Shown here piece by piece: positions 8,418-16,048 of a stretch of DNA of 34,231 nucleotides (positions are counted from its first letter, which is position 1; each line of letters starts with the position of its first letter). The notes beneath the pieces were generated by a model that made no database searches, was not told where the DNA came from, and was given only the letters and a program-made list of their open reading frames with translations. Both the position numbers and the translations under genes were made by a program. Source of the DNA: Halanaerobiales bacterium (lineage in GTDB: Bacteria; Bacillota; Halanaerobiia; Halanaerobiales; DTU029); the NCBI GenBank assembly GCA_022360715.1, contig JAKSCG010000237.1, positions 1 to 34,231 on the forward strand, written 5' to 3'.

Positions 8418-8456
8418 AAAATAATAAAATTTTGATACATTTAGCGAACTAAAGAA

Positions 8457-8473
8457 GGTCGAAAGGTTCGACC
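8457..8473 (-). terminator. Hairpin after the Fpg/Nei-like gene
   Basis: A perfect 7-bp inverted repeat with a 3-nt loop (GGTCGAA, AGG, TTCGACC on the plus strand), 6 nt beyond the stop codon of the gene at 8479-9306. On the minus strand it is followed by TTCTTTAG, a poor U-tract. A weak terminator or message-end hairpin is likely. Confidence 0.45.
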
Positions 8474-8478
8474 CGGGC

Positions 8479-9306
8479 TCATTCCTGACAGTTTCCACAG
8501 TAATATACGCTTCCTCCCAAAAAAGATTCTTTTATTATCCCATCTCCACACCGTGGACACGGACTTTTATATGTATTTTTACTCATAATTGTCTTATATC
8601 CGCCTGGATTGCCATATAGATCTTTCTCAACATCCCTACCTCCTGAATCGGCCATCAGTGTCAGAACTTCTTTTATGGAGTTGACTAGTTGCTGGAAATC
8701 CTCCTCTGACAAAGTTGATACTTTCCTTTTTGGTTTAATACTGGCGTCAAATAAGACATCCTGTAAAACACCATTTCCGAATCCAGGTATCCGCTGTTCT
8801 TTTGACAATAAAGCTTTGACTGATGTTTTCTTCACATCTAGTTTATCACTCATTTTCATCAGATAATCGCTATTAAATTCATCGCTAAAAACAGACCGGG
8901 TGGAACGTGCAATCAAATTATAACCAACATCAAGGGTCTCTTGATAGGCATAAAGACCGCCATACATTCTAATAGTACCCACCAAATAGGTTCCATCATC
9001 GAACTCTATAAGTAGTTGATGTCGCTTTGGTAGTTTCTTCTCCTTTTCTATATAGCGAAGGGATGCTCCATCACAAAACATTAAACCAAATTTATCGGTC
9101 AGGTTTACGTGCAACTTCCCCCCATATGCCTCCGCATCAATAATGGTTTTTCCACAGATCATATCAGGATATGAATCAGGGTCATCGTTGGTATACCAGG
9201 CATAACTATGATGAGCCGTATCAGCAACCACACGGTTTATCGTCTTACCGATGAATTTCTGCTTGATTTGTTTTGATAATGCAATTGTTTCTGGTATTTC
9301 AATCAC
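8479..9306 (-). CDS. Fpg/Nei-family protein lacking the catalytic proline
   Basis: A 275-residue homologue of formamidopyrimidine/endonuclease VIII DNA glycosylases. It has the N-terminal sandwich domain, an H2TH region with I-P-G-F-G-N-G-V-L-Q-D near residue 173, the segment G-N-P-G-G-Y-K-T-I near 235 and a C-terminal CxxC...CxxC zinc finger. The start is placed at GTG 9306, giving M-I-E-I-P-E, which aligns with the M-P-E-L-P-E of Fpg; AAAGGGTG stands upstream at good distance, while GTG 9315 has none. The residue that should be the N-terminal Pro nucleophile is therefore Ile, and the finger Arg is also absent (G-G-S-V-Y-Y-C). It may bind DNA without classic glycosylase/lyase activity. It lies in the foreign-looking island, 44 nt after the GyrI-like gene. 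Confidence 0.82.
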   Translation of the reverse strand: MIEIPETIALSKQIKQKFIGKTINRVVADTAHHSYAWYTNDDPDSYPDMICGKTIIDAEAYGGKLHVNLTDKFGLMFCDGASLRYIEKEKKLPKRHQLLIEFDDGTYLVGTIRMYGGLYAYQETLDVGYNLIARSTRSVFSDEFNSDYLMKMSDKLDVKKTSVKALLSKEQRIPGFGNGVLQDVLFDASIKPKRKVSTLSEEDFQQLVNSIKEVLTLMADSGGRDVEKDLYGNPGGYKTIMSKNTYKSPCPRCGDGIIKESFLGGSVYYCGNCQE

Positions 9307-9350
9307 TTTAGTCACCCTTTATTTTATATTTTTTCTAATGCCGCCTGATC

Positions 9351-9863
9351 TCATGCCTTTTTAGCAGGCATCAATAAGACGATTTGCTGTTCAGCACTAT
9401 TGAAAGATCGTTCATTAATCCTGGTGACATCCAGATGTTCTTCTATCAAACCATGATTTATTAAAGGTTCACGTTTATCATATTTAAATACGCCATTGTT
9501 CATTACCCACTTTTCCAATATTTTCCATTCTTCAAAGTCACCCATATTGATTGTATGGGCTCCATAACTACCCCCCTGAAAAATTTTTTTCTCAAAGGGC
9601 TCCTGGACCTCCAAATCCTCTGGTATGGTTACCCAACGCTCATAGCCATGTTCATCCTCATCAGAACCAAGGGGACTGTCAAATCCAAAGTGTCGAAGAT
9701 CTGCTTTGCCATGAAGTAGATTATGTTCCTGTATGAATGACTGTATTGCTTCAAAAGTAGTTTTTTCAGGTACCTCTCCTTTATGGCGGATAGCAGCTAC
9801 AGTCATGGGTGGCAAATTAACTATCCTCACATCATCAGGCATCTTATCGGATACTTTTTTCAT
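9351..9863 (-). CDS. GyrI-like small-molecule-binding domain protein
   Basis: A 170-residue stand-alone GyrI-like (AraC effector-binding, SOUL-like fold) protein without a DNA-binding domain. Features are V-N-L-P-P-M-T-V-A-A-I-R-H-K-G near residues 15-29, a central W-V-T-I-P-E-D block, G-G-S-Y-G-A-H-T near 98-105 and a C-terminal sheet ending in I-V-L-L-M-P. Relatives bind hydrophobic cations, inhibit gyrase or hydrolyse cyclopropanoid toxins. ATG at 9863 follows AAAGGAGGATACAG. A good promoter (9917-9945) lies directly upstream. The Fpg/Nei-like gene follows, so the two may respond to the same DNA-damaging or xenobiotic stress (inference). It is one of the two intact genes in the island. Confidence 0.8.
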   Translation of the reverse strand: MKKVSDKMPDDVRIVNLPPMTVAAIRHKGEVPEKTTFEAIQSFIQEHNLLHGKADLRHFGFDSPLGSDEDEHGYERWVTIPEDLEVQEPFEKKIFQGGSYGAHTINMGDFEEWKILEKWVMNNGVFKYDKREPLINHGLIEEHLDVTRINERSFNSAEQQIVLLMPAKKA

Positions 9864-9916
9864 CTGTATCCTCCTTTCTAAAATTTATTTTTCTTTTTGG
9901 GATGATATTAATGAAA

Positions 9917-9945
9917 ATTATATCATTTTTTACTTTTTTAATCAA
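9917..9945 (-). promoter_or_regulatory. SigA-type promoter for gyrI-like and Fpg-like genes
   Basis: On the minus strand TTGATT, a 17-nt spacer and TATAAT give a near-consensus housekeeping promoter, with the -10 about 54 nt before the GyrI-like start codon. Just upstream of the -35 the motif ATTATCT-(A/C)-TAT is repeated twice in tandem (roughly 9946-9967), a possible regulator site. Confidence 0.7.
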
Positions 9946-9994
9946 TAGAGATAATATATAGATAATATGTTTATTTGGTTCATTTCCATCTCAT

Positions 9995-11091
9995 TCACTC
10001 TGTAAATATCCTATGTATCTTTTTTAGCTGTTTACAAATAGAGAGTGTTTGCGGGCATCTTTCCTCACACAAACCACATTGTGTACATGCAGATGCATCC
10101 TTTTTATCAGTCCTTGCCAGCAGCCTATAACGATTTTTTGCAACCTCCTTTAATCCATAAACCTCATAAAATTGTAGCATTAGCATCAGGTGCGAAATAT
10201 TAACCTGGTTTGGACATGGCAAGCAGTAATTACAGCCAGTACAATATATTTCTTTCAAGTATGCAAATTCTTGTGTGACTTGATTAATATATTTTTCCTC
10301 CTGTTTTGTCATATCCTGTTCATTGCTGGCAATAGCTACATTTTGTAAAAGCATATCAGTAGTGCTCATACCTGACAGCACAACATCAATATATGGATTG
10401 TTAAACACAAAACGTAAGGCAGGCTCAATCTGTAATCCGGACTTTTGTTCCGTGTCCTGGGATGGCAGAGGTTGATTTAAACGACCACCTACCAGCGGGC
10501 TCATAATTGCAACCCCCAATCCCTGACTTTTTGCAAAAACCATGTCAGGAAGAAGACTGCGGTTGAGAAAATTATACTGACACAACATTGAAGAGAATAC
10601 ACCATTGCCTTTTTCAATAATTTTCGACAATCTCCCTGATCTCTCATGAGCAGAAAAAGAGATATGTCTTATAACTCCCTGCTCCTTTAGTCGTAATGCC
10701 CGCTCCAATGGACCGTTTTTTACAGCGATAAGGTTCTCAAACTTATCAAGGTTAATTCCCCAGAATTGATAGAAGTCAATATAGTCGGTATCAATCTCAC
10801 TAAGACTCCTATATACTGCACGTTCCAGGTCATCTCCAGATGATGTTTTTACATCATATTTAGTTGCAATAAAGACATCTTCCCTTTTTTTTTGAAAGCT
10901 TTTCCTAAAATACGTTCACTATTCCCATTGCAATAGCGCGGAGATGTATCAAAATAATTGACTCATGCTTCCACTGCCCTATTTAAGAGAGCCACATGGT
11001 CTTCTTCGGTAGCCTTTTCAGAGAATCGCATACAGCCAAAACACAATTTTGATATATTATATCCTGTATTCCCAAATACTGAGTAACGCAC
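9995..11091 (-). pseudogene. Aldo/keto reductase with 4Fe-4S domain, broken by stop and frameshift
   Basis: The frame begins at GTG 11091 (GGAGG upstream, 5 nt from the stop codon of the radical SAM gene) with V-R-Y-S-V-F-G-N-T-G, a classic aldo/keto reductase start. It hits an in-frame TGA at 10963-10965 where the family has Gly (A-G-V-N-Y-F-D-T-S). After the stop the same frame continues to an A-tract (nine T at 10885-10893 on the plus strand), where one missing A shifts it. The restored frame reads D-V-F-I-A-T-K-Y-D and runs intact to 9995. The C-terminus holds two ferredoxin-like Cys clusters (C-T-G-C-N-Y-C-L-P-C-P and C-T-Q-C-G-L-C-E-E-R-C-P). Two separate lesions argue for real decay, although the A-tract alone could be a sequencing slip. 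Confidence 0.85.
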
Positions 11092-11093
11092 TT

Positions 11094-12514
11094 TTATTCC
11101 TCCAAACGCATTCCGATTTTTCGATAGATCTGTTGGATAGTTTCTACTGAAATACCAGCACATAACAACTGCATCGCAAACCCAAAATCTGCCTGGTCGA
11201 TGCTAAATGAATTTTTAACCTGCTGCTTCATAGATTTAGCCAGCTTCCTGGCTTGCTTTTGGTCCATTGTTTCATGTGTCCAAAGGCCGTTTTTGATCTG
11301 GAGTCCATACTGCTCACGTTTGTTCCAAACTTCAGTATCCATATCACATTCCCAGACATGACAACGATAAAAGGTGGGACCAAGTTTGTTAATAAAGTCA
11401 ATGGTATTTTGAATTGTCAACGTTGTTTCTCCCGGGAATCCAATAATAAAAAATCCAATGGTATTTAAACCATATTCTTTTAGCAGATAATGTGCTCTTT
11501 CCAATTGAGTAACTGTTACATTTTTATTCATCCGTTCCAATATGGAATTATTGCCTGACTCCAGCCCAAGCAGTACACCAATACAGCCACTTTTTTTCAT
11601 CAGCCTGACAGTTTCTTCATCAATAACTTCAGTTCTAAAGAATGAGTACCATTTAAACCCGTATTGGTTACGGATCATCATTCTCAACATATCCTTAAAA
11701 TCATATAGTGGAACATTAATGGCCTCATCAGTAAAATGAATAATATTCGTTTTACCTATTTTTTTTAGAGTATTCATATCCTGCTCTAAAAGCGAGAGGC
11801 TTCGACGCATAAATTTCGTATTTTTATTCTTAACTGCACAAAAAGAACACCGATATGGGCATGAAACTGTCGCTTTCATTGATGTTATTGGGGAAATATA
11901 CTCTCTGTAACTTTCCCAATAGATAGGTGCATCTGCTAAGGAAATATCCTGTTCTTCAGTAAATGTTGGGATATAGTTGCCTTCGTTAAGATAAACAATA
12001 TTTGGTATTGGTGAAGATTTTCTTCTCCCTTTTCAAGTAACTTTTTCAGCACCGGTTCACTTGCATATTTTACAATATAAATATCAGCCCCAATAAATTG
12101 ATATAATGCTTTGCTTTCGCGCTGATTAAGCTTTCCAAGTATTTGCTGAAAAAACCTTCCTCCAATGATAACCTGAACTGTTTTGTTCAGTTTCTTAACA
12201 TAGCGAATAATCTGTCTATATTGTTTAATGTTATCAATATATCGGGAGCATAACGCTATATACCGCACTCCCTGCTCCAAATAGGATTTTAATCGCTCTT
12301 TTCCCTCTTCAAACCGCTGCATAATCTTAACACTAAATCGGCTGGAAAAATACGAAGCACCTTCAATCAGATGAGTCGTCATACTCGAGTTTACATTACT
12401 GGTAAAATCGATGGAACCAGCTGAAATACCAGCATCTGCTAAAACTTTATATATGCTCGAAACATCATCCTCATTATATGTTGATCCTATAAGAACAATA
12501 TCAATTGGTTTCAT
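11094..12514 (-). pseudogene. B12-binding-type radical SAM protein, frameshifted
   Basis: Two frames together make one protein of about 470 residues. The upstream part (12514-about 12030; M-K-P-I-D-I-V-L-I-G-S) resembles a cobalamin-binding-like N-terminal domain. The downstream part contains I-T-S-M-K-A-T-V-S and then the radical SAM cluster motif C-P-Y-R-C-S-F-C (CxxxCxxC), D-E-A-I-N-V-P and G-F-P-G-E-T. The join is a frameshift near 12020-12035, around a GAAAAGGGAGAAG stretch: the first frame runs to a stop at 11936, while the second can be read upstream through P-N-I-V-Y-L-N-E-G to the shift. ATG at 12514 follows AAGAAAGAGAGAG. The substrate is unknown; it probably acted with the neighbouring SPASM and aldo/keto reductase genes. 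Confidence 0.8.
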
Positions 12515-12547
12515 AGATCTCTCTCTTTCTTAGCTGTTACTTAAAAG

Positions 12548-12763
12548 TTATGGCATAGATAACTTAGATAACATACGAATTACTTTCATCTGCTGCATTC
12601 GCTGACATTTTTTACAGATGAAATCTGAGGGTACATCTCTATAACCGAATACTTTATCCCTCAGTAACAAAGATTGTGGCGAATTGACAATATCCAATAA
12701 TTGAGCATCTCTTATATTGCCATACTGGTTTTGTTTCAAGTAATCCATGTCACATAAAGGCAA
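12548..12763 (-). pseudogene. C-terminal fragment of a radical SAM/SPASM protein
   Basis: A 71-codon open frame with SPASM-like features: P-L-C-D-M-D-Y, then G-N-I-R-D-A-Q-L-L-D-I-V-N-S and F-I-C-K-K-C-Q-R-M, the spacing of auxiliary iron-sulfur ligands at the end of such enzymes. The radical SAM core is absent: upstream of TTG 12763 the sequence becomes at once the 41-bp terminator-like repeat and then the rpiR tail. It is therefore a truncated gene cut at the island edge, not a small protein. It lies 33 nt upstream of the frameshifted radical SAM gene and was probably its operon partner. Confidence 0.65.
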
Positions 12764-12801
12764 AAATATATACCACCCCTGGCTGAGATGGTAAATATAA
12801 T
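12761..12801 (-). terminator. Terminator-like hairpin after rpiR (repeat copy 2)
   Basis: Minus strand ACCATC, loop, GGTGGT, then ATATATTTTT; a G-U pair replaces an A-U pair of the copy at 7261-7301 without breaking the stem. It starts about 9 nt after the rpiR stop codon and ends exactly where the SPASM fragment begins. 36 of 41 positions match copy 1. Confidence 0.5.
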
Positions 12802-12809
12802 ATGATTAT

Positions 12810-13679
12810 TTAAACCCTGCTTTTTTTAATCGCTTCCCTGGTCTTTTTGATCGCACTGATCGCTTTATCATATTCAGTGGTAGCAACACCTAAAAATAAC
12901 ATATCAATTACGGCTAGTTGAGACATCCGCGAGGTAAGGGCACTACCCCGGAAAGGGGTCTCATTTGAGGCATTAAGTAACAGTTGATCAGCATATTCGG
13001 CCACCGGCGAACCAAGATTAGCCGTAATAACAATTATTTTGCCCCCGCTATTTTGGACAATCTCCAGGGAATCAACCAATTCCTGGGTTCGGCCCGAATT
13101 AGAAATAGCTATTACCAGGTCCTTGTCTGACAATAATGCCCCAACGGTTTTCTGATTATGGTTCTCCAGTAAGGCCTCGGCATTATACCCAATCCGTTTA
13201 AATTTTAAGGCCAGGTCCTGTGCAACTACTCCTGAAGCATAATAACCAAACAAGAAAATCCGCTCCGCCGCCAGGATCATCGCGATGCATTGCGCAAGAT
13301 TGCTTTTTTCCAGCATCTTTTTTGTTTCTTTTAGCGATTGATTATACATCTGAAAAATTTTATTGATAATTGTATTCAGGTCATCATCGGCTTTAATCTC
13401 ACCGTAAATATGTTCACCCTCGTTATGGTCACTTTCCTGCGCCAACATTATTTTCAATTCCTGGTAACCAGAATAGCCTATTCTCTGACAAAATTTAACA
13501 ACAGTTGCCTCACTTACCCCTACGTTCTCCGCCAATTTGATAATTGATTGGTGGATCACTTGGCCGGAGTTTTTAATGATGTAATCAGCCACCCTTTTCT
13601 CTGCTGGTTTCAGTGAATTAAGATGTCGTTTGATCCTTAAGATTCCGTGGGGCAGATTATTGTTCTCCATTACCGCCAT
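12810..13679 (-). CDS. RpiR-family (MurR-like) transcriptional regulator
   Basis: A 289-residue regulator with an N-terminal helix-turn-helix (about residues 10-85; A-E-K-R-V-A-D-Y-I, then V-G-V-S-E-A-T-V-V-K-F-C-Q-R-I-G-Y-x-G-Y-Q-E-L-K) and a C-terminal SIS sugar-phosphate-binding domain (about 120-270; G-Y-Y-A-S-G-V-V-A-Q-D and A-I-S-N-S-G-R-T-Q-E-L). The ATG at 13679 is preferred over GTG 13685 because AGAGGTG stands 5 nt before it. It lies 290 nt after anmK, behind an operator-like inverted repeat and a TATAAA -10. In E. coli and Bacillus, MurR-type members respond to MurNAc-6-P and control murQ; the same role here is strongly suggested by murQ and anmK. Its last 12 residues recur in the remnant at 8379-8417. 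Confidence 0.93.
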   Translation of the reverse strand: MAVMENNNLPHGILRIKRHLNSLKPAEKRVADYIIKNSGQVIHQSIIKLAENVGVSEATVVKFCQRIGYSGYQELKIMLAQESDHNEGEHIYGEIKADDDLNTIINKIFQMYNQSLKETKKMLEKSNLAQCIAMILAAERIFLFGYYASGVVAQDLALKFKRIGYNAEALLENHNQKTVGALLSDKDLVIAISNSGRTQELVDSLEIVQNSGGKIIVITANLGSPVAEYADQLLLNASNETPFRGSALTSRMSQLAVIDMLFLGVATTEYDKAISAIKKTREAIKKSRV

Positions 13680-13713
13680 TATCACACCTCTTTCTTAGCT
13701 TTTTATCAGTTTT

Positions 13714-13749
13714 ATTTTATACACCGAATCAGGGTCTGGATCTGATTCG
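13714..13749 (-). promoter_or_regulatory. Operator-like inverted repeat with -10 before rpiR
   Basis: A perfect 8-bp inverted repeat CGAATCAG-N9-CTGATTCG occupies 13725-13749. It is followed on the minus strand by TATAAAAT (13714-13721), a likely -10 about 35 nt before the rpiR start. The repeat would cover the spacer and -35 region, as expected for autorepression by an RpiR dimer. Confidence 0.5.
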
Positions 13750-13848
13750 CTGAATTGATCGGTATTAATTATCTTTTCTTAATATTACTTGATGACTATC
13801 CTTTTTGTCAAATAAACACCCTTATGTTTTGACCGGTGGAGACGATAT

Positions 13849-13878
13849 AATCCCCCGTAAAAAACAGGGGATTTTTTT
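13849..13878 (+). terminator. Terminator-shaped hairpin oriented to the plus strand
   Basis: AATCCCC, an 11-nt loop, GGGGATT running into seven T on the plus strand. No plus-strand gene precedes it. On the minus strand the stem is preceded by seven U and followed by AUAUC, so it is a poor terminator for anmK. It could stop antisense transcription or be a relic. Confidence 0.45.
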
Positions 13879-13969
13879 AGGATAACCCGTTACTTAACAG
13901 ACCGGGCAGTTAAAGAACAGATTCAATTCGCCCCGAAACGGAGATAGCTCTTTTTTGTGCTGTAATAAA

Positions 13970-15148
13970 TTACCATTTTAAATATTGATAAAACTGCTTA
14001 CCTGGTGTTATATCACCCAGTACCACCTTTTTTTGGGCTCCGGTCGCCCCCGGGACATTATTGACCCTCCCTTTCATTGTCTGATAGGCCAGTACCGCAA
14101 AGGCAATCGCTTCTTTGGCTTCACTGGAATATCCTAACTCTTCCTGGGTTAAAACCTGGGGAGACCCTTCCAGCAATTGCTGACTATATTCTTTAATCAT
14201 TTTGACCAGGGTCGGATTATAGCTACCCCCTCCACCCAGAATAATCTGGTTAATTTCTTTTTTGAGATATCTTAAATAAGCATCAACTATTGATAAGGCA
14301 GTAAAGGCAGTTACTGTCGCCACTGTATCCTGTTCTGTTAGATTAAATTGAAGCGACCGGCTAATTATTTTTTGGGCCAGTTCTAAACCAAATTCCTCCC
14401 GTCCGGTAGTCTTGGGCGCCTTCTTTAGTATAAAAGGGTGTTGCATTAATTCAGCCAATAGTTCTGAACTGACCTTTCCCCTAGCTGCCCAGTTCCCGGC
14501 CCGGTCATATTTTAGTTGATTGCCGGTCAGGATCGAAATTACCCCATCGATTAACATATTTCCCGGCCCGGTATCAGTCCCCCGGACATCATCCATGCCC
14601 CCCTCGGCCGGAAGGTAAGTGTAGTTTCCAATCCCCCCAATATTTTGGAGGACCCGGTGATAATGTCGACTGCTATAAAGAAGCTGATCTACATAGGGGA
14701 CCAGCGGTGCCCCTTCCCCACCTGCCGCTATATCCCTGACCCGGAAGTTACTAACGGTGGTAATACCTGTCCTTTCGGCAATTACACCGGCACAACCGAT
14801 TTGCAGGGTAGAAATTGCTGCCTGATCCTGGACATCATGATAAATGGTTAGACCATGTGAGCCAATCAAATCAAGCTGACTGGTCGTTAAAGCGGCTTTC
14901 TCGACTACCTGCTCAACCGCTTTGGCCGATTCTTCGGCTAAACTAAAGTTCAACCGGCAAATCCGATCAACTCTCCCGGTTTTTTGATCACAACAAGTTA
15001 AGACTTCCTGGCGCAATCCCTCTGCCAACGGCAAAGTAGTAAATTCTACCAGTTCTACGTTTAAAGGAACTCCTTCCGCAATTTTAACCAGGGCGGCATC
15101 AATCCCATCAAGTGATGTCCCGGACATCAACCCCACAACATATTTCAT
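13970..15148 (-). CDS. anmK: Anhydro-N-acetylmuramic acid kinase
   Basis: A 392-residue AnmK, close to the usual length. It opens and phosphorylates 1,6-anhydro-MurNAc with ATP to give MurNAc-6-P, the substrate of MurQ. Signatures are the N-terminal G-L-M-S-G-T-S-L-D-G-I-D (residues 6-17), N-F-R-V-R-D-I-A-A-G-G-E-G-A-P-L-V-P-Y near 139-157, G-G-I-G-N near 173 and G-T-D-T-G-P-G-N near 194. ATG at 15148 has a GGGGTGGG site upstream. It is 31 nt after the last permease gene and closes the murQ operon. AnmK needs anhydro sugars made by lytic transglycosylases, enzymes mostly of diderm bacteria, which agrees with other signs in the window. Confidence 0.96.
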   Translation of the reverse strand: MKYVVGLMSGTSLDGIDAALVKIAEGVPLNVELVEFTTLPLAEGLRQEVLTCCDQKTGRVDRICRLNFSLAEESAKAVEQVVEKAALTTSQLDLIGSHGLTIYHDVQDQAAISTLQIGCAGVIAERTGITTVSNFRVRDIAAGGEGAPLVPYVDQLLYSSRHYHRVLQNIGGIGNYTYLPAEGGMDDVRGTDTGPGNMLIDGVISILTGNQLKYDRAGNWAARGKVSSELLAELMQHPFILKKAPKTTGREEFGLELAQKIISRSLQFNLTEQDTVATVTAFTALSIVDAYLRYLKKEINQIILGGGGSYNPTLVKMIKEYSQQLLEGSPQVLTQEELGYSSEAKEAIAFAVLAYQTMKGRVNNVPGATGAQKKVVLGDITPGKQFYQYLKW

Positions 15149-15179
15149 TTAATCCCACCCCTTTAATAAAATAGTTAAA

Positions 15180-16031
15180 TTAATTCCTCAGTTTAGGATC
15201 CATCGCATCACGAAGACCATCCCCGAGTAGATTAAAAGCCAGCACGGTAATCATAATTGCCAGTCCGGGAAACGTGGAAACCCACCAGGCCTGGCGCATA
15301 ATAGTACGTCCATCACTTAACATCTGTCCCCAGGAGGGAGTAGGTGGCTGGACCCCAAGCCCCAGAAAGCTTAAAGAGGATTCCGTGATAATAGCACCAG
15401 CCATACCCAAAGTTGCCATTACAATAATCGGGGCCATCGAATTAGGCAGCATGTGTCTAAATATAATCCGGAAATAACTTGCCCCGGATGTTTTAGCCGC
15501 TAAGACAAATTCCTGATTTCTTTTGGAGAGAAATTCACCCCGGACTACCCGGGCATAGCCCACCCAGCTCACTAAACCGATCGCCAGCATCACATTCCAT
15601 AAACTAGCCCCTAAAACAGCCACCAGGGTTATCGCCAGCAAAATACTGGGAAAGGCCAGTAAGATATCTACCAAGCGCATGATAAAATGATCAGCCCATT
15701 TGCCAAAATATCCAGCAATTGCCCCTAAAATAATACCGATTATCCCTGAAATACCAACTGCTACAACCCCGACTATCAATGATACCCTGCTCCCGTATAT
15801 AATCCTACTTAAAATATCCCGACCCAATTTATCTGTACCCAGCCAGTGTTGAAAAGACGGCGCTTGGAGTGAAGCACCCAGATTAATATTTTCCGGATGA
15901 GCAGGACTAAGCAAGGGGGCTCCGATCGCAACAATCAATATTAATATAATAATGTAAAGTCCGACTTTAGCCCGCCGATTTTTTTTTAATTGGTGTAAAA
16001 CCACCTGGAATGTACTCGGTAAGGAATGCAT
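15180..16031 (-). CDS. Oligopeptide-type ABC permease, OppC/DppC (set 2)
   Basis: A 283-residue inner-membrane permease with an N-terminal span (L-Y-I-I-I-L-I-L-I-V-A-I), the segment W-L-G-T-D-K-L-G-R-D-I-L-S-R-I near residue 63, typical of OppC/DppC, and the ATPase-contact loop A-A-K-T-S-G-A-S-Y-F-R-I-I-F-R-H near residues 178-193. The C-terminus L-L-G-D-G-L-R-D-A-M-D-P is diagnostic. Its start is 17 nt after the OppB-type partner. It should form a channel with that partner and be fed by the binding protein at 17037-18575. No OppD/OppF ATPase is encoded in the window. Import of peptides or muropeptides is inferred from murQ and anmK. Confidence 0.94.
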   Translation of the reverse strand: MHSLPSTFQVVLHQLKKNRRAKVGLYIIILILIVAIGAPLLSPAHPENINLGASLQAPSFQHWLGTDKLGRDILSRIIYGSRVSLIVGVVAVGISGIIGIILGAIAGYFGKWADHFIMRLVDILLAFPSILLAITLVAVLGASLWNVMLAIGLVSWVGYARVVRGEFLSKRNQEFVLAAKTSGASYFRIIFRHMLPNSMAPIIVMATLGMAGAIITESSLSFLGLGVQPPTPSWGQMLSDGRTIMRQAWWVSTFPGLAIMITVLAFNLLGDGLRDAMDPKLRN

Positions 16032-16048
16032 CTAACCCCTCCCCCTGG

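Noticed and set aside
8369-8440. 24-residue N-terminal extension of the DigH-like protein
   Set aside because: It runs out of frame over the rpiR remnant, and AGGAGGG stands directly before the ATG at 8368.
10963-10965. TGA in the aldo/keto reductase read as selenocysteine
   Set aside because: The family has Gly here, no redox role is expected, and a second frameshift follows nearby.
8418-12763. Island as a transposon or integrative element
   Set aside because: No transposase, integrase, tRNA site or terminal inverted repeats were found; recombination between homologous segments fits better.
13690-13969. Possible riboswitch or small RNA in the gap between anmK and rpiR
   Set aside because: Only an 8-bp operator-like repeat and one simple hairpin are visible; no multi-helix conserved core was recognised.
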